From contig CAVPUV010000053.1 of NCBI GenBank assembly GCA_963708905.1, forward strand, positions 58,366 through 122,365: DNA of 64,000 nucleotides, read 5' to 3'. Position 1 is the stretch's first letter, and each line of letters opens with the position of its first letter. This document shows positions 50,830-58,604 of this stretch, one piece after another. The position numbers were made by a program, and so were the translations under genes. Source of the stretch: SHZL01 sp963708905 (lineage in GTDB: Bacteria > Pseudomonadota > Gammaproteobacteria > Xanthomonadales > SZUA-36). The notes under the pieces are model-generated. The model made no database searches and was not told the DNA's origin. It was given only the letters and a program-made list of their open reading frames with translations.

Positions 50830-51996
50830 TCAGGAATCACTGGCCGGGGGTTCGGTTGCCGGCGGTGGTGTCGATGACCCAGGGGGCGCGATAGCCCCGC
50901 CGATCGGCGTGGTGGCGCCGGAAACACCTTGAGAGCCTACCGGAGTACCCGGGCCGCAACGGGCCAAATGTGAATCCGCTTCAACGAAATTGACCACAGT
51001 TGGAAGCTGTTCCATCCCCATGGACAGCGCGACACGCACGCGGTCCGGGTCATCCACATACATCTTTCCACCCTCGAGCATCGTCACGAAAACCGGCTTG
51101 CGGGAAAAACCATAGGTTTCCAGTTGCGCGCTGATCGCTTCACGACGCAAACCGTCAATATCCTCCAGTTTGGGCAGGTCAAATAATTTCTCGAATTCTC
51201 CTGCGGAGGGCGAAAAATGAGAGTCGCCCAGCGGCCACATGGGTACTTCCGCCAATTTGATATGGCGTTCGTTGAACGCCTTGTTGAGCTCTTCCAGGCT
51301 CACATTGGATCCAAAATAACTGATGGGCACCACGTTGGAATCGTTGAATACGAAAACAACCGGGATTTTCTCCTTGCCGTAATATTGGCGCAGCGCGTCG
51401 ACCGCGTAGTTATCGATCACCACCCGGTTGATCCCGACATAAAGCGATATGAGAAGGGTTTTCGGCCGCTTCTCGTGCATGAAATCGACGGACGGATTCG
51501 GTTTGTACCAGTACTCGGGTGAGGAATAGGCAATGATTTCATTGATGTCCAGACTGCTGTGCGATTCGCCTTCGAGCCAGTTCGGCACCGGTTCAATGAC
51601 CTCCGGAATCTCGAAATAGCGTTTAACCACCTGCTTGACAATATTGTCAGGAGTCAGATCCGCGAAACTGTAAGTGGCAAACTTCCGGCTCGAAGCAGCG
51701 TCACTGGAGCAAGGCCAGTCAAGGAATTCCGGAACTTCGTTGATGCAGGTTATTTTGTTTTCATCTGCAAAAGCTGCTTCGCCGGGGGCAAGTTCGACCA
51801 TCTTGTCACCCTTCATCAGGAAGGTGCGGCCCTCGTCCGTGGTGACATACAGGCCCGGTGGGGTGCCCTGGACATCCACGCAGTTCTCGTTAGCGCTTTG
51901 TGCGTGCACACCAGTAGACGTCAGTGCGGATGCGATTAATGCCGGCAGCAATTTACGGGCAATACCCACCGGATGGTGTCTTTTGAATATACTCAC
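50830..51996 (-). CDS. Uncharacterised exported 388-residue protein
   Basis: I do not recognise the family. There is a signal peptide (KLLPALIASALTSTGVHA, cleavage about residue 32), a globular part of about 310 residues and a Pro/Ser/Thr-rich tail (from about 350, GGAIAPPGSSTPPPATEPP). Visible segments: PGLYVTTDEGRTFLMKGDKM, RPKTLLISLYVGINRVVID, KIPVVFVFNDSNVVPISYFG and KPVFVTMLEGGKMYVDDPDR. These alternate like an alpha/beta fold, perhaps thioredoxin-like. It lies between the cAMP genes and the exopolysaccharide locus and may serve either. Confidence 0.75.
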   Translation of the reverse strand: MSIFKRHHPVGIARKLLPALIASALTSTGVHAQSANENCVDVQGTPPGLYVTTDEGRTFLMKGDKMVELAPGEAAFADENKITCINEVPEFLDWPCSSDAASSRKFATYSFADLTPDNIVKQVVKRYFEIPEVIEPVPNWLEGESHSSLDINEIIAYSSPEYWYKPNPSVDFMHEKRPKTLLISLYVGINRVVIDNYAVDALRQYYGKEKIPVVFVFNDSNVVPISYFGSNVSLEELNKAFNERHIKLAEVPMWPLGDSHFSPSAGEFEKLFDLPKLEDIDGLRREAISAQLETYGFSRKPVFVTMLEGGKMYVDDPDRVRVALSMGMEQLPTVVNFVEADSHLARCGPGTPVGSQGVSGATTPIGGAIAPPGSSTPPPATEPPASDS

Positions 51997-52024
51997 GATT
52001 CCGTAGCCCCCTACGCAAAACTAA

Positions 52025-52193
52025 CTAGTGTCTGTCCATAAACGGGCATCCCAGCCCGTTATGGAATCGCGAAGCAAAAGCGTGGTTTTGCTTCGCTCTC
52101 ATTTTCAATGACTTACATCATTGAAAATGGCGGCACTTCCATGTGCCGCGTTAGCGCGCACCCATTTCCGGATGCGCACTAACTACAAACAGG
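52025..52193. repeat. MITE-like palindromic element, family A, copy 2
   Basis: Opposite orientation to the copy at 5076-5232: left end CTAGTGTCTGTCCATAAACG, then GGGCATCCCAGCCCG, the CGTGGTTTTGCTTCGC segment, the core TTTTCAATGAC...CATTGAAAA and GGCACTTCCATGTGCC; right end diverged (GGATGCGCACTAAC). It separates the 388-residue protein gene from the O-antigen-ligase-type gene. Confidence 0.83.
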
Positions 52194-52226
52194 GATAATA
52201 GTCCATATTAAGCGTTTGAGGTAGTA

Positions 52227-53660
52227 ATGGCCGCAGTTTTGGCAAGGGATATAGCTTTCACGCGTTGGCTGTTTCGGGCTTTTCTGCTGCTGTTGTTCCT
52301 TGCACCATTGCCGTTGGGCAGCAACCGGCCGTTGTTCTGGAGTGTGCTGACGGCAGGGGCGGCAATAATCCTGATGGCCTGGTCCGCCGGCACGCTGGCT
52401 GGTGTGGCGCGCTGGCCAAATGCTCTGCGGCGGGCCAAGTGGGCATTGCTCGCTCTTTTGCTGTTTCTCCTCTGGGCCGCATTGCAGTTGTTGCCGCATG
52501 CCTGGTCAGCATTCTTGCCGGTGCCGGAATACCTTGGTTCGGCCTACCTGGCAGCAGCTGCGGTGGTCCGGCGTTCCGCGGATGTGCAGGCCTCGGCGGA
52601 TGCGCTCCTGCAGTCATTGGGCCTGGTTTTTCTGGCCGCGTTAACGCTGCTGCTCGTCCGTTCGCGGCGCCGGGCGCAGCAGGTGCTTTGGACCCTGGTG
52701 CTGGCGGGGCTGATCCAGGCCGTCTACGGCAGCCTGATGGTGCTCAGCGGGCTGGAATTCGGCTTTTTGGAAGTAAAGGAATTCGGCCGGGGAGTGGCGA
52801 CCGGAACCTTCATCAACCGCAATCACTATGCCAACCTGCTGGTGCTGGCGTTGGCAGCCGGTATCGGCCTGATGCTGTCGCAAATGGATTTGCGCGGCGC
52901 CGTGACCTTGCGGCGCCGGATTGTCGGACTGTTGCAGGCGGTGCTCGGGCCAAAAGCACGATTGCGCGTATACCTGGTCGTGATGGTGATCGCGCTGGTG
53001 CTCACCCGCTCGCGCATGGGCAATACCGCGTTTTTCGCCGCGCTGACCAGCGTGGGCCTGTTCGCATTGTGGCGCCTGCGTCAGCCCAGCCGGCCCTTGG
53101 TGGTGCTGGTGATCAGCGTGTTGATGATTGACATCTTCGTCATCGGAACCTGGTTCGGAGTGGAACAGGTGATCGACCGCATCCAGCAAACGGTGCAGCG
53201 GGAGCAGGACCGGTGGGTCGTGCAGGACAAGACCCGCATCGATGTGGATCGCGAAGCGCTGGCGATCATCGCGCAAGCGCCGGTGGCTGGCATGGGCGGG
53301 GGCACTTTTTATACGGTATACCCGGCCTGGCGTGGCAATGACCAGATGTTCATGGATCATGCGCATAATGACTACCTGGAATTCATGATTGGCTATGGCG
53401 TGCCGGGAACCGCCCTGCTGGGGTGGTTCCTGCTTCTTTGCGGGTTGCAGGCCAGCCGCGGGCTGGAACAGCGTGATGACGCAGTGGTTTTCGGGGTTTC
53501 ATTCGCCGCCTTGATGGCCATCGTGGCCATGATGATTCACGCCGCGGTGGATTTCAGTCTGCAGATCCCGGCCAACGCTGCATGGTTTGTGGTTATCGCC
53601 ATGCTTCCGTTTTCGCTCGGCTGTCATTGTGGTATGTACGCAAGAAATTGTTGCGCATAG
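52227..53660 (+). CDS. O-antigen ligase/Wzy-type polysaccharide polymerase
   Basis: The 477-residue membrane protein has about 11-12 hydrophobic helices and the large periplasmic loop of the Wzy_C/WaaL family. Landmarks are GTFINRNHYANLLVLALA (about 190-210), the LTRSRMGNTAFF segment and the DHAHNDYLEFMIGYGVPGT segment (about 378-396) with conserved His. It would polymerise or ligate exopolysaccharide repeat units at the periplasmic face. The last residues (HCGMYARNCCA) look atypical; the end coincides with the first operator-like repeat of the fic gene, so the original C-terminus may have been replaced. Confidence 0.88.
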   Translation: MAAVLARDIAFTRWLFRAFLLLLFLAPLPLGSNRPLFWSVLTAGAAIILMAWSAGTLAGVARWPNALRRAKWALLALLLFLLWAALQLLPHAWSAFLPVPEYLGSAYLAAAAVVRRSADVQASADALLQSLGLVFLAALTLLLVRSRRRAQQVLWTLVLAGLIQAVYGSLMVLSGLEFGFLEVKEFGRGVATGTFINRNHYANLLVLALAAGIGLMLSQMDLRGAVTLRRRIVGLLQAVLGPKARLRVYLVVMVIALVLTRSRMGNTAFFAALTSVGLFALWRLRQPSRPLVVLVISVLMIDIFVIGTWFGVEQVIDRIQQTVQREQDRWVVQDKTRIDVDREALAIIAQAPVAGMGGGTFYTVYPAWRGNDQMFMDHAHNDYLEFMIGYGVPGTALLGWFLLLCGLQASRGLEQRDDAVVFGVSFAALMAIVAMMIHAAVDFSLQIPANAAWFVVIAMLPFSLGCHCGMYARNCCA

Positions 53661-53719
53661 AGCTTTTAAGTTGCGCGTAGATGTGGTTTAATTGCGCATA
53701 GAAGTTTACGCGCAATTAA
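53650..53719 (+). promoter_or_regulatory. Operator-like direct repeats upstream of fic
   Basis: TTGCGCATAGA (53650-53660), TTGCGCGTAGA (53670-53680) and TTGCGCATAGA (53691-53701) lie 20-21 bp apart, about two helical turns. An inverted TTAATTGCGCGT-type half-site (about 53706-53717) follows. They end about 10 bp before the fic start, so the N-terminal winged helix of the Fic protein is the obvious candidate to bind them. Confidence 0.6.
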
Positions 53720-53728
53720 GAGGGTACC

Positions 53729-55126
53729 GTGGCACGGCGCATTCAGCAAGAGGATTTGCACGCGATCGAGCAGGTCGTGCGGGGCCATCCCGAGGGGGTC
53801 ACGGCGCAGCAGATCGCCGCTGCGCTGGAGCCCGCGCCGCCGCGCCGGACCCTGCAATATCGTCTCAAATCCCTTGTCGATGAAAGGCGCCTGGTCATGG
53901 AGCGCGAGGGGCGCTGGGCGCGCTATCTTGCGCCGCAGATCGTGGAAGCCGTCGGAGTGGCGGCGGGCAGGGTGGGAGCCCGCGCCGAGGGCGAAGCGCT
54001 GTTGCCGCTTTCCGAAGCAGGTGCCGCGATTCAGAAGTCTGTCCGCAGGCCGTCCGAGACGCGCAAGCCGGTCGGATATAACCGCACCTTCCTGGACTCT
54101 TATCGGCCCAATGAGAGCTTCTATCTGACGCCCGCCGAGCGGGAACATCTGCGCCAAGTCGGCACCCCGAAAATCCCGGCGCAGCCCGCCGGCACCTATG
54201 CCAAACGACTACTCAGCAGGCTGCTGATTGATCTGTCCTGGAACTCAAGCCGTCTTGAGGGCAATACCTATTCGCTGCTCGACACCAGGCGCCTGATCGA
54301 CTTTGGTGAAGAGGCCGAAGGCAAGCAGCGCCTCGAAGCGCAGATGATCCTCAATCACAAGGATGCGATCGAGTTCCTCATCCGTGAAGCCGACGAGATC
54401 GGCTTCAACCGCTACACGATCCTCAATCTTCACGCCTTGCTTGCGAACAACCTGTTGGCAGACCCTGATGCGGCAGGCCGGCTGCGCCATATCGGTGCCG
54501 GTATCGAACGCTCGGTCTTTCATCCACTGGAAGTGCCGCAGCTCATCGAAGAGTGCTTCGACCAGATTCTCGCGACCGCTTCTGCAATCACCGAACCGTT
54601 CGAGCAGACCTTTTTTGTGATGGTGCAGATGCCTTATTTGCAGCCTTTCGATGATGTCAATAAACGGGTATCGCGTCTTTCCGCGAATATCCCGCTCATC
54701 AAGGGAAACCTCTCGCCACTGTCCTTCGAGGGCGTGCCGCGCGGGACCTACACCGACGCCGTGCTCGGGGTCTATGAACTGAACAGCATCGAGCTGCTCA
54801 AGGATGTTTTTATCTGGGCCTATGACCGCTCCGCCGACCGCTATGCCGCGGTCAGGCAGTCGCTTGGCGAACCCGATCCCTTCCGGCTGCGGCACCGGAC
54901 GGCCCTGTGCGAGGTGATTGGCGCGGTCATCAGGGGGCGCATGGACAAGAAACAAGCGACATCTCACCTGAAGAACTGGACGCAGGCAAATATCGGTTCC
55001 AAGGAGCGCGAGCAGTTCCGAGAGATCGCCGAGAGCGAGCTCCTGAGCCTGCACGAAGGGAATTTTGCGCGCTACCAGATCAGACCATCTGAATTCGCGG
55101 CATGGCGGGAGGCCTGGAACAGATGA
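53729..55126 (+). CDS. Fic-family protein with N-terminal winged helix and noncanonical active site
   Basis: The 465-residue protein has an N-terminal winged-helix region (about 1-70; GVTAQQIAAALEPAPPRRTLQYRLKSLVDE), a linker, and a Fic domain (about 160-340). The inhibitory-helix motif SSRLEGN (173-179) is present. The Fic loop, normally HPFx(D/E)GNGRxxR, reads QPFDDVNKRVSR (305-316): the catalytic His is Gln and both Gly are changed. Fic enzymes AMPylate target proteins; this version may act differently or only regulate. Start GTG 53729 follows AAGAGGG. It is inserted between two exopolysaccharide genes. Confidence 0.85.
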   Translation: MARRIQQEDLHAIEQVVRGHPEGVTAQQIAAALEPAPPRRTLQYRLKSLVDERRLVMEREGRWARYLAPQIVEAVGVAAGRVGARAEGEALLPLSEAGAAIQKSVRRPSETRKPVGYNRTFLDSYRPNESFYLTPAEREHLRQVGTPKIPAQPAGTYAKRLLSRLLIDLSWNSSRLEGNTYSLLDTRRLIDFGEEAEGKQRLEAQMILNHKDAIEFLIREADEIGFNRYTILNLHALLANNLLADPDAAGRLRHIGAGIERSVFHPLEVPQLIEECFDQILATASAITEPFEQTFFVMVQMPYLQPFDDVNKRVSRLSANIPLIKGNLSPLSFEGVPRGTYTDAVLGVYELNSIELLKDVFIWAYDRSADRYAAVRQSLGEPDPFRLRHRTALCEVIGAVIRGRMDKKQATSHLKNWTQANIGSKEREQFREIAESELLSLHEGNFARYQIRPSEFAAWREAWNR

Positions 55127-55146
55127 GCAGCTGTTTGTCGACGGTG

Positions 55147-55632
55147 TTATTTGATGACCGCGATGGGCAGACCCGCGCCCAGCAAGTCGCTGTCCGTGGT
55201 AATCAGTGTGGCACGGTAAAAAACGGCGGTCGCTGCCACCAATCGGTCGGCGGGATCGGCACTGGGCGTGACGCCGAAAGACACGGAAAGATCAGCAATC
55301 TCCGGATTCATGCCGAGCACGCGAATGGAGCGTGCCGCAATTGCCAGTTTGATGAACTCCAATGCCGGCACACCCGGGTCCAGCCGGCCCTTCGACACCA
55401 GCATGGCGATTTCCCAAAGACTGATGTCGCAGCATGCCAGGTCATCCTGGGCATGCGCCTGCTCGATGAGACTGCGCGCTTTCCGAGTGACTGCATGCGC
55501 AGAATCCAGGTCATTCTCTGAGATTGGCAGTATCGCGCCCTGCGCGCCCGTTCGGAACAGAAAGGGAGCAACAAGCGGGGTTGCGGGAGATCGCTGGCAT
55601 CGGCGAATCCCCGATTCGCCGGTCGATGTCAT
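55147..55632 (-). CDS. VapC-like PIN-domain protein, N-terminal part damaged
   Basis: The last 100 residues are clear VapC: ACCDISLWEIAMLVSKGRLD, FGVTPSADPADRLVAATAV and ATLITTDSDLLGAGLP (catalytic Asp in DPADR and in TTDSDL). Before this, LDSAHAVTRKARSLIEQA retains the first Asp region but lacks the roughly 12 residues (LxWW...LS) that normally join it to the RKAR helix. The sequence further upstream has no homology. No antitoxin gene is adjacent. Probably an inactive or orphan toxin; true start unknown. Confidence 0.6.
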   Translation of the reverse strand: MTSTGESGIRRCQRSPATPLVAPFLFRTGAQGAILPISENDLDSAHAVTRKARSLIEQAHAQDDLACCDISLWEIAMLVSKGRLDPGVPALEFIKLAIAARSIRVLGMNPEIADLSVSFGVTPSADPADRLVAATAVFYRATLITTDSDLLGAGLPIAVIK

Positions 55633-56255
55633 GCCCGATTGCGAGAACCAGCGGCAAGACTTGAGCGGGTAAGTCCGAACCCACCGAACCGTACACCTGA
55701 TGGAAGGGCGAGCGTTCGCCAGCGCACAGACCGTTGTTCCAGGTCGGGGCTAAAGTTTTGATCCTGGCCTCACCATCGGGAACAGCACAGCAGTGATCCG
55801 CTTAGGTTGCACAATCGGCTTCCTGCCCAGACCCGCTCTGCTGTTACGGTCGTGAGCGGCCACTGGTCAGGCCGTGTATTGGAGATCGCCGGCTGGGGGG
55901 CCGAAGACCAGGATTTATGGATCACGCGCAGCGATATATGGAATCCAGCCAGGGCTATGCCGATCTGGAATGGCGGTGGTTGCAGGAGTGAGAGATTTTG
56001 CCACGAGGTTGCACCTATATATAAATCTGTTTAATTAATCGTTCGAGAACACTGCGATCAATTTTGGGTAGTTCCAATGGAATATGACAGTCTTTCAGCT
56101 CTTACTCTTTGCCCTTACTCTTTGATTAAGAAGCTATTATTAATCGAAAGACTGTCATATTTAACAGGTGTCCATTGCGCGCAACCTGAGTACGATGTAT
56201 AAGGAAAATAATGCATAAGGTTTCACGGATGAACGGTGGGGGGTGAACTACCCCT
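55633..56255. other. Gene-poor region with a 16-bp inverted repeat
   Basis: No gene is supported in 55633-56080. Just upstream of the exopolysaccharide gene, AATATGACAGTCTTTC (56081-56096) and GAAAGACTGTCATATT (56146-56161) form a perfect 16-bp inverted repeat. The 49-bp loop holds two direct copies of CTTACTCTTTG (13-bp period). It probably controls the export genes that follow. Confidence 0.6.
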
Positions 56256-57947
56256 ATGAACGATACTGGGAGAGTAATAAAGGTGCATAAGCCAATCAAT
56301 GTACGGACGCCCCGGTTTGCGGCCGTGGCTTGTGGTTGCGCATTGTTTTTGTCAACTTTTTGCTTCGACGCGTTGGCCAAACCGGACGGCACTCACGAAA
56401 GCGGCTGGGTATTGCAGGTCAGCGCTTTCGCCCAGCGTGACAACGCGCTGGCTTTAAAAGACCAGCTGGACGAACTGGGTTTCGAAGCCCGGATCGTGAC
56501 CAGTGGCGGCGCCGGCGAACAGCGTTACCGCGTGATTACCGGCCATGCGGCCAGCCCTGAAGGGCTGCACGAATTACGCAAGATAGTGGAGCAACAGACC
56601 GGCGTGCTCGGTTACATCAGGCCCGACCCCATGGCCGATGCCGATGCACAGGTCAATGCCGATCCCGTAGAAGAGTCGTTCGCCGCGCCCAGGTCCGCGT
56701 ACCTGTTGGCGCAGGCGGTTGTGGTGCCGCCTGGGGGTGAAAGCATAGGCAGTAATCCCACCCACAGCTACGACCGGGGCCTGTTTCGTACGCCTCAGGA
56801 GACCCTGGACTTAAATCAGGGTTTTACCGCAGCCGGCCTGCGGATCATTCCCACGCTGGGATTGTCGCTGGGCTACGACGACAACATCACTGCGGCCGCT
56901 GAGGATGAAATTTCCTCTTCGTTCTACATCATTTCACCTGCTGTCCGGGTGCAATTGCCCTTGGCTCACTCGCTGCTGGCGCTCACTGCTGCCTATGACG
57001 TGACACGTTACCCGGACAGCTCCGTCGATAATCGCGATGCCTGGTACCTGCGTGGTGACTGGGCCTGGGATATCTCCACGCGCCAGGATCTCAAGCTGTT
57101 TGCAATTTACAGCGAAGGCGCCGACCAGCGCGGCGAGGGCCGCCGCCAGGGCGATGCCGGGCTGATTCCGCTGGATCCGGACGAATGGCAACGCCTCGGC
57201 TTCGGCGGCCTGTGGGATTATGGCGCGCTGGGCTCGCACGGCCGGCTCACACTGCAGGCCGGGGCCAGCGATATTGAATACACCAACAACCGCGGGGGCG
57301 TCGCACCCGGCACGCGGGGTACAACTGCGCTGGACCGGGACTGGTGGTATTCAGGCGCGACCTTTTACTGGCGCGTGGCGCCCAAAACCTCGTTGCTGGC
57401 CGAGTACCTGCATAGCGACATTTCCTACCAGGAGAGCGTTCAATCTGACAGCACCGAGGACAGTTACCTGCTGGGTGTCACCTGGGATGCCACCGCGCGC
57501 ACCAGCGGCACCGTGAAATATGGCGTGCAGGAAAAGGACTTCGACGACCCCACGCGGGCAAGCTACGATGGCCCCAGCTGGGCGGCCACGCTGTCCTGGC
57601 GGCCGCGCACCTACTCGGTGCTTAAACTGAGCGCGACCCGCAACACCCAGGAGCCGGACGGCAATGGCGATTTTGTACTGCGCCAGGACATCTGGCTGTC
57701 CTGGCTGCATGACTGGAACGGGCCAGCACGAATCGGCACCACCATCGACCTGGGTTACGGTGAGGATGACTACCGCCCGGGTGATCGCAGCGACGACCTG
57801 TTCTTCTGGGGCATCGCGGCACGCTACACCTTCAACCAGCACTTGCGCTTCGGCGCCTCGGTACGTGGTTCCAACCGCGACTCGAAAGAGGCGCAGTTCA
57901 ACTACGATCGCAGGGTGTACCTGCTGACGCTGGAGGTGACGTATTAA
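56256..57947 (+). CDS. SPOR-domain fused to outer-membrane beta-barrel (VpsM-like exopolysaccharide export)
   Basis: The 563-residue protein has an N-terminal signal region (FAAVACGCALFLSTFCFDALA), a SPOR-like domain (about 48-125; GWVLQVSAFAQRDNALALKD, YRVITGHA) and, after a linker, a C-terminal barrel of the BBP2/VpsM type (about 190-563) with alternating aromatic strands ending in LLTLEVTY. Wza- and Wzc-like genes follow, matching the vpsM-N-O order of Vibrio. The barrel probably forms part of the export channel. SPOR domains bind denuded septal peptidoglycan, so the fusion may localise export. Confidence 0.8.
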   Translation: MNDTGRVIKVHKPINVRTPRFAAVACGCALFLSTFCFDALAKPDGTHESGWVLQVSAFAQRDNALALKDQLDELGFEARIVTSGGAGEQRYRVITGHAASPEGLHELRKIVEQQTGVLGYIRPDPMADADAQVNADPVEESFAAPRSAYLLAQAVVVPPGGESIGSNPTHSYDRGLFRTPQETLDLNQGFTAAGLRIIPTLGLSLGYDDNITAAAEDEISSSFYIISPAVRVQLPLAHSLLALTAAYDVTRYPDSSVDNRDAWYLRGDWAWDISTRQDLKLFAIYSEGADQRGEGRRQGDAGLIPLDPDEWQRLGFGGLWDYGALGSHGRLTLQAGASDIEYTNNRGGVAPGTRGTTALDRDWWYSGATFYWRVAPKTSLLAEYLHSDISYQESVQSDSTEDSYLLGVTWDATARTSGTVKYGVQEKDFDDPTRASYDGPSWAATLSWRPRTYSVLKLSATRNTQEPDGNGDFVLRQDIWLSWLHDWNGPARIGTTIDLGYGEDDYRPGDRSDDLFFWGIAARYTFNQHLRFGASVRGSNRDSKEAQFNYDRRVYLLTLEVTY

Positions 57948-58030
57948 CATTCATCGCCAAGGAGGGTCAAGCCCATGACGCACTTACCAGGCTGCTGAAC
58001 AGCCGAACACTTTCCTTGTACCATCAGGCC

Positions 58031-58600
58031 ATGGGGACCATCCGGCCCCGTTTTGCCTTGCTTTGCCTGATAAACACACTGCTGCTGATGTTGCCGCTCG
58101 CGGCCGCCGCACGGGACGCGGCCGCCCAGCCGCCAGGACAGGGTGATTATGTCCTCGCGGCAGGGGACGTCATCGAGGTGCGGGTCTACGACGAGGACGA
58201 ACTCAGTACGGTGTTATCGGTACCCACCGAGGGCGCGGTTTCCTATGCGTTCGTGGGTGAATTTGAACTGGCCGGCAACAGCGTAAACGCGGTGCAGCAG
58301 GAGATTTACCAGCGCTTGCTGGGAGACTACCTGACGAAGCCCCGCGTCAGCGTTACGGTATTGAGTTACCGTGACTTCTATATCTCCGGGGAGGTCGCCA
58401 AGCCAGGCGCTTACCCGTGGCAGCCCGGCCTGACCGTGCGCAAGGCACTGACCATGGCCGGCGGGCTGCGCGAACGGGCGTCGACCAGCAAGTGGTTCCT
58501 GGTGCACGAGGGTGGCGGCGAGAATGATCGCCGCAAAGTTGCGCAGGACGATCCGATAAACCCGGGTGATTCCCTCAGTATCGATCAGAGTTTCTTCTGA
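58031..58600 (+). CDS. Wza-like polysaccharide export protein (VpsN-like)
   Basis: About 189 residues: a signal peptide (LINTLLLMLPLAAAA), a Poly_export domain (DYVLAAGDVIEVRVYDEDELS ... SVPTEGAVSYAFVGEFELAG) and one SLBB-type domain (FYISGEVAKPGAYPWQPGLTV). It is much shorter than E. coli Wza and lacks the C-terminal outer-membrane helix; no lipobox Cys is seen. Such short forms work with a separate outer-membrane barrel, which the preceding gene could supply. ATG 58031 gives the best signal peptide. Confidence 0.87.
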   Translation: MGTIRPRFALLCLINTLLLMLPLAAAARDAAAQPPGQGDYVLAAGDVIEVRVYDEDELSTVLSVPTEGAVSYAFVGEFELAGNSVNAVQQEIYQRLLGDYLTKPRVSVTVLSYRDFYISGEVAKPGAYPWQPGLTVRKALTMAGGLRERASTSKWFLVHEGGGENDRRKVAQDDPINPGDSLSIDQSFF

Positions 58601-58604
58601 TGCC

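Noticed and set aside
55807..56034. 75-codon frame between the PIN and barrel genes
   Set aside because: No ribosome site, no domain and no credible codon pattern; left as non-coding.
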